From assembly GCF_012935695.1 (NCBI RefSeq), contig NZ_CP052859.1:4009001-4073000 (forward strand): 64,000 nucleotides of DNA. Direction: 5' to 3'. The translations under genes and the position numbers were made by a program. The notes under the pieces are model-generated. The model was not told the origin of the DNA. It did no database searches and saw nothing but the letters and a program-made list of their open reading frames with translations. Positions 60,892 through 64,000 of the stretch are shown piece by piece (position 1 is the stretch's first letter; the number at the start of each line of letters is the position of its first letter). The stretch comes from Pseudomonas sp. ADAK18 (GTDB lineage Bacteria > Pseudomonadota > Gammaproteobacteria > Pseudomonadales > Pseudomonadaceae).

Positions 60892-62310
60892 TCAGAGCAC
60901 CCGCCCATCAGGCGTCACCGTTGCACGATTGCCACCCTGCAAATCATGTCGAAACTTCTCATAATGGGTCTTCACTGCCGGTTGCCATTCCAACTCTCGT
61001 GCGACGTCGGCGTTGGAGATAGAGAATTGGCGGGTATTGATCGGCGCGGTAAAGGGTTCGCGGTATAGCTGCGCGCCCCATTGCGCCGCAAGACCATGGT
61101 TGGCAGCGCCCAGGTTGACCTCAACCATGGAGTGGTGATTGTCGTCCACCAGGTAGCCGGTAGCCATCCAGCGCACCAGTTCTTTCATTTCCCGCTGTGC
61201 CCTGGCCTCACTTTGCGAGGGAGACTCTCCTGCCTTGGGTGGGTTGAGGCCCAGTTCGTTAATCAGGCCATTACCCAAAAGACGGGCAGCCGTCATAAAG
61301 CGGTCGGTAGTACCGGAAGGGCCTGCCACGACTGGTTTCGCCTGCAACGCCGCGTCGCGCGCAAAGCCGGTGTCCTGCTTCACTTGCCAGACCGCAAAGC
61401 CATTGCCCCGAGGAACCACCGTTTGCTCGAGGGGCAAGGATGTAAAACTTTTTATCGGGCCTTGATGGCCAAACTGGCCGTCGTCCCGATCCATGCGATT
61501 ACGTGGATTGAGACGCGCAAAATCAAGCTCACGGGAGGTTAACCGCTGATCACTCTTCAGGTCAGCGGCCGACGTCCAAACCTTGTTCGCAAGGGGTAGG
61601 GCTTCACGGAAATCATTCTGCACTTTAGTTAAACTGGCACCTGCCTTGGCTGGATTGCTCACCACAGGCTGGCCGTTCACCTCCTTGATTTGCTCGTAGA
61701 GATGCGCATTTTTCGAAGCATCCTGAGTGCTTTCATTTTTGAATGTATAAAGCGCCAGTTGGTCGGGTAATGGCCGCTCCTTGCTGCTGCCCCGCGCTGG
61801 CCCGAATTGTTTTGACTCCAGATAGCGAGTATCAATAATTGCGCCAGCCTGTTCTTTCAACTCGGGCGAACCGTGAATACGCTCCATGGTTTCTCGAAAG
61901 TAAGGCGAGTTGCTCAGGTTGAAAAAGGCGGTGGCCTTTTCTCGCAGTGTCAGTGGCTCTTGCCCGCCGCGGTGGCGGTCTACCCCGCCATGGCGCGCCT
62001 CATCAAGGATGCGGGTGAAACCACCAGCACCCAACTGGCCGATCACCCCAAAACTGGGAGAGTCCAGTGAGTAACTGGCGAGCATCTTTGCCCTGGCTTT
62101 CAGCTCACTGCCTTCGACTAACGTAAACAGTCTGGTCACGCTTGAAAGCAAGGCATCCACCGTTTTGTGCGCTGCCGGGCTTTCACTGGCCACTCGGCCA
62201 AGATTGGCCTCTAGCTGCTTGTTCTCGGTAACGTTATTGCTCTGATGCATACTCGGATCAAGCGCGGGCCCGTGCAACACCTGCGGATAAAGGGGTGATG
62301 TCGTGATCAT
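60892..62310 (-). CDS. Unrecognised 472-residue soluble protein, effector-like
   Basis: No family is recognised. The product is soluble, has no signal peptide or membrane helix, and begins with a Ser/Asn/Gln-rich, disordered-looking stretch of about 60 residues, a feature of type III effectors. The middle (about 100-330) is polar; the most ordered part is C-terminal: VVPRGNGFAVWQVKQD near 290, MKELVRWMATGYLVDDNHHS then MVEVNLGAANHGLAAQWGAQ near 385-420. The AT content is higher than in neighbours, hinting at transfer. I see no hrp box, and no type III genes are in the window. GAGGA lies nine bases before the ATG. Confidence 0.7.
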   Translation of the reverse strand: MITTSPLYPQVLHGPALDPSMHQSNNVTENKQLEANLGRVASESPAAHKTVDALLSSVTRLFTLVEGSELKARAKMLASYSLDSPSFGVIGQLGAGGFTRILDEARHGGVDRHRGGQEPLTLREKATAFFNLSNSPYFRETMERIHGSPELKEQAGAIIDTRYLESKQFGPARGSSKERPLPDQLALYTFKNESTQDASKNAHLYEQIKEVNGQPVVSNPAKAGASLTKVQNDFREALPLANKVWTSAADLKSDQRLTSRELDFARLNPRNRMDRDDGQFGHQGPIKSFTSLPLEQTVVPRGNGFAVWQVKQDTGFARDAALQAKPVVAGPSGTTDRFMTAARLLGNGLINELGLNPPKAGESPSQSEARAQREMKELVRWMATGYLVDDNHHSMVEVNLGAANHGLAAQWGAQLYREPFTAPINTRQFSISNADVARELEWQPAVKTHYEKFRHDLQGGNRATVTPDGRVL

Positions 62311-62445
62311 GGGGAAATATCCTCACCGATTGGGGGCAGAATCTCGACGGTTATTTATTACCTGTTGGGCCTTTTTTTCTGTAGCCATTTGCTGATTTAG
62401 GACTGATGAGTTTTGTAGGGACGCTGGAATGAGGCTGCCTGAACA

Positions 62446-62474
62446 AACAAACCCGGCACATGGCCGGGTTTGTT
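62446..62474. terminator. Terminator of aroP
   Basis: AACAAACCCGGC, five bases, GCCGGGTTTGTT: a 12-base perfect stem, 16 bases after the aroP stop. Its minus-strand reading ends in TTTGTT. It also separates aroP from the effector-like gene, which then needs its own promoter. Confidence 0.9.
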
Positions 62475-62489
62475 ATTTATCGCCTGGGC

Positions 62490-63908
62490 CTATTTAAGCA
62501 CCGAGGCTGTACTCAGAGTTTCCTGAGCTTTGCGCTTATTCTTGACGCAATAACACACCCACATAAACAGCACCCAAACCGGAATCGCATACACCGAGAT
62601 CTGGATTCCCGGAATCATCAACATGATGCACAGGATAAACGCCACAAACGCCAGGCAGACATAGTTCCCATACGGATACCAAAGCGCCTTGAACAACGGC
62701 ACCTGCCCCGTCCGATCCATATGCTGGCGAAACTTGAAGTGTGAAAAGCTGATCATCGCCCAGTTAATCACCAGCGTCGCAACCACCAGCGACATCAGCA
62801 ATTCCAGCGCATGTTGCGGAATCAGGTAGTTCATCAACACGGCCACCAACGTCACCGCCGCCGACGCCAGAATCGACCGCACTGGCACCCCACGCTTGTC
62901 GATCTTCGCCAGGCCCTTGGGGGCATCCCCCTGCTCAGCCATACCCAGCAACATACGGCTGTTGCAGTAAGTGCCGCTGTTATAAACCGACAGCGCCGCC
63001 GTCAACACCACGAAGTTGAGGATATGCGCAGCCGTGTTGCTGCCCAACATCGAGAACACCTGCACAAACGGGCTACCGCTATAAGCATCACCCGACGCGT
63101 TGAGGCTCGCCAACAAACTGTCCCATGGCGTCAATGACAACAGCACTACCAGCGCGCCGATGTAGAAAATCAGGATCCGGTAGATCACCTGATTGATCGC
63201 CTTGGGGATCACGGTGCGCGGCTTGTCCGCTTCAGCAGCCGTGAAACCGAGCATTTCCAGGCCGCCGAAGGAGAACATGATGATAGCCATGGCCATCACC
63301 AACCCGCCGACACCATGGGGGAAGAACCCGCCGTGTTCCCACAGGTTGGTCACCGAGGCCTGTGGCCCGCCGGTGCCGCTGACCAGCAGGTAACTGCCCA
63401 GGGCGATCATGCCGACGATGGCCACCACCTTGATGATGGCGAACCAGAACTCGGCCTCACCGAAGACTTTGACGTTGGCCAGGTTGATCGCATTGATTAG
63501 CACGAAAAACGCCGCCGCCGAGACCCAGGTTGGAATCTCCGGCCACCAGTAGTGCACGTACTTGCCCACGGCTGTCAGCTCCGACATGCCCACCAGGATG
63601 TACAGAATCCAGCAGTTCCAGCCCGACAGGAAACCGGCGAAGCCGCCCCAGTACTTGTGGGCAAAGTGGCTGAAGGAGCCGGCTACCGGCTCTTCAACGA
63701 TCATTTCGCCCAGTTGGCGCATGATCATGAAGGCGATAAAACCACAAATGGCGTAGCCAAGGATCATCGACGGGCCGGCGGATTTCAGCACCCCGGCCGA
63801 GCCCAGGAACAGGCCGGTACCGATCGCGCCACCGAGGGCGATCAGTTGAATATGACGATTTTTCAGGCCGCGTTTTAGCTCGCCTGAATGCGAGTTGGGT
63901 CCACTCAT
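62490..63908 (-). CDS. aroP: Aromatic amino-acid permease AroP
   Basis: Inner-membrane proton symporter for phenylalanine, tyrosine and tryptophan, 472 residues, 12 helices. LKRGLKNRHIQLIALGGAIG near 11, IMRQLGEMIVEEPVAGSFSH near 55 and LSVYNSGTYCNSRMLLGMAE near 325 match AroP closely. I start it at the ATG at 63908 (MSGPNSHSGE), the usual N-terminus; the open frame is six codons longer. The 92 bases to the right edge should hold its promoter. Confidence 0.92.
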   Translation of the reverse strand: MSGPNSHSGELKRGLKNRHIQLIALGGAIGTGLFLGSAGVLKSAGPSMILGYAICGFIAFMIMRQLGEMIVEEPVAGSFSHFAHKYWGGFAGFLSGWNCWILYILVGMSELTAVGKYVHYWWPEIPTWVSAAAFFVLINAINLANVKVFGEAEFWFAIIKVVAIVGMIALGSYLLVSGTGGPQASVTNLWEHGGFFPHGVGGLVMAMAIIMFSFGGLEMLGFTAAEADKPRTVIPKAINQVIYRILIFYIGALVVLLSLTPWDSLLASLNASGDAYSGSPFVQVFSMLGSNTAAHILNFVVLTAALSVYNSGTYCNSRMLLGMAEQGDAPKGLAKIDKRGVPVRSILASAAVTLVAVLMNYLIPQHALELLMSLVVATLVINWAMISFSHFKFRQHMDRTGQVPLFKALWYPYGNYVCLAFVAFILCIMLMIPGIQISVYAIPVWVLFMWVCYCVKNKRKAQETLSTASVLK

Positions 63909-64000
63909 GAAAAGGGTCTCACGCAAGGTTTGATGATGTTCGTTGCACGTTGCTGCTTTGAAACGGACTCAAGCAGCGCCGATCAAACCCCAGCGCAGGC

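Noticed and set aside
62311..62460. Possible hrp box before the effector-like gene
   Set aside because: No GGAACC followed at the right distance by CCAC was found on the minus strand.

Overview
This is about 64 kb of chromosome from a Pseudomonas of the fluorescens group. That placement rests on GC-rich coding sequence, on gene orders known from Pseudomonas (zwf-pgl-eda opposite hexR; gts glucose transporter with oprB; fadD1-fadD2 beside a hydrolase and a MaoC hydratase; argP/lysE/sodB/bifA), and on the many intergenic REP doublets built from the GTGGGAGCGGGCTTGCTCGC core typical of the group. I saw no rRNA, tRNA, insertion sequence, prophage or CRISPR array.

Layout. 1-4.8 kb: gluconokinase (cut by the left edge) opposite its LacI-type regulator GntR, with two matching operators, then GST, a uronate-dehydrogenase-like SDR and an MFS porter. 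4.9-8.96 kb: a small hypothetical gene, a soluble PAS-PAS chemoreceptor (BdlA-like), and a LysR regulator divergent from a beta-class GST. 9.0-20.0 kb, all on the minus strand: the most unusual part. It holds an ammonia-lyase homologue whose MIO-forming Ala-Ser-Gly is replaced, an ornithine-cyclodeaminase-family enzyme, two orphan periplasmic binding proteins (SsuA-like and ProX-like), a TonB receptor with a signalling domain, FecR, an ECF sigma factor, a third orphan binding protein and a fatty-acid desaturase. A nearly identical 27-bp sequence, followed 7 bp later by TTAGAA, lies at the same distance upstream of the TonB receptor and of the desaturase. It is a good candidate for the promoter of this ECF sigma factor and would tie the locus into one regulon.

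20-32 kb: housekeeping and small genes, the two acyl-CoA synthetases, a monoacylglycerol-lipase-like hydrolase, a MaoC hydratase and an aminotransferase. 32-45 kb: glucose uptake and Entner-Doudoroff block. OprB and GtsABCD bring glucose across both membranes; a mutarotase, Zwf, Pgl and Eda process it; HexR represses; an AGE-family sugar isomerase shares a composite promoter (22-bp palindrome plus two further conserved boxes at fixed spacing) with gtsA.

45-56 kb: a coiled-coil membrane protein, an SDR, ArgP/ACT protein/LysE, SodB, a small AT-richer patch with a short Ala-rich ORF, BifA, an imelysin-family lipoprotein, TrkH and an AraC regulator. 56-64 kb: a DUF962 protein, a hexuronate-type MFS porter, two very small genes, a second MFS porter, ArfB, an unrecognised 472-residue effector-like protein of lower GC, and the aromatic amino-acid permease AroP.

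At least three distinct REP/hairpin families fill the gaps between genes. Starts were moved inward from the longest open frame wherever a ribosome-binding site and family length supported it.
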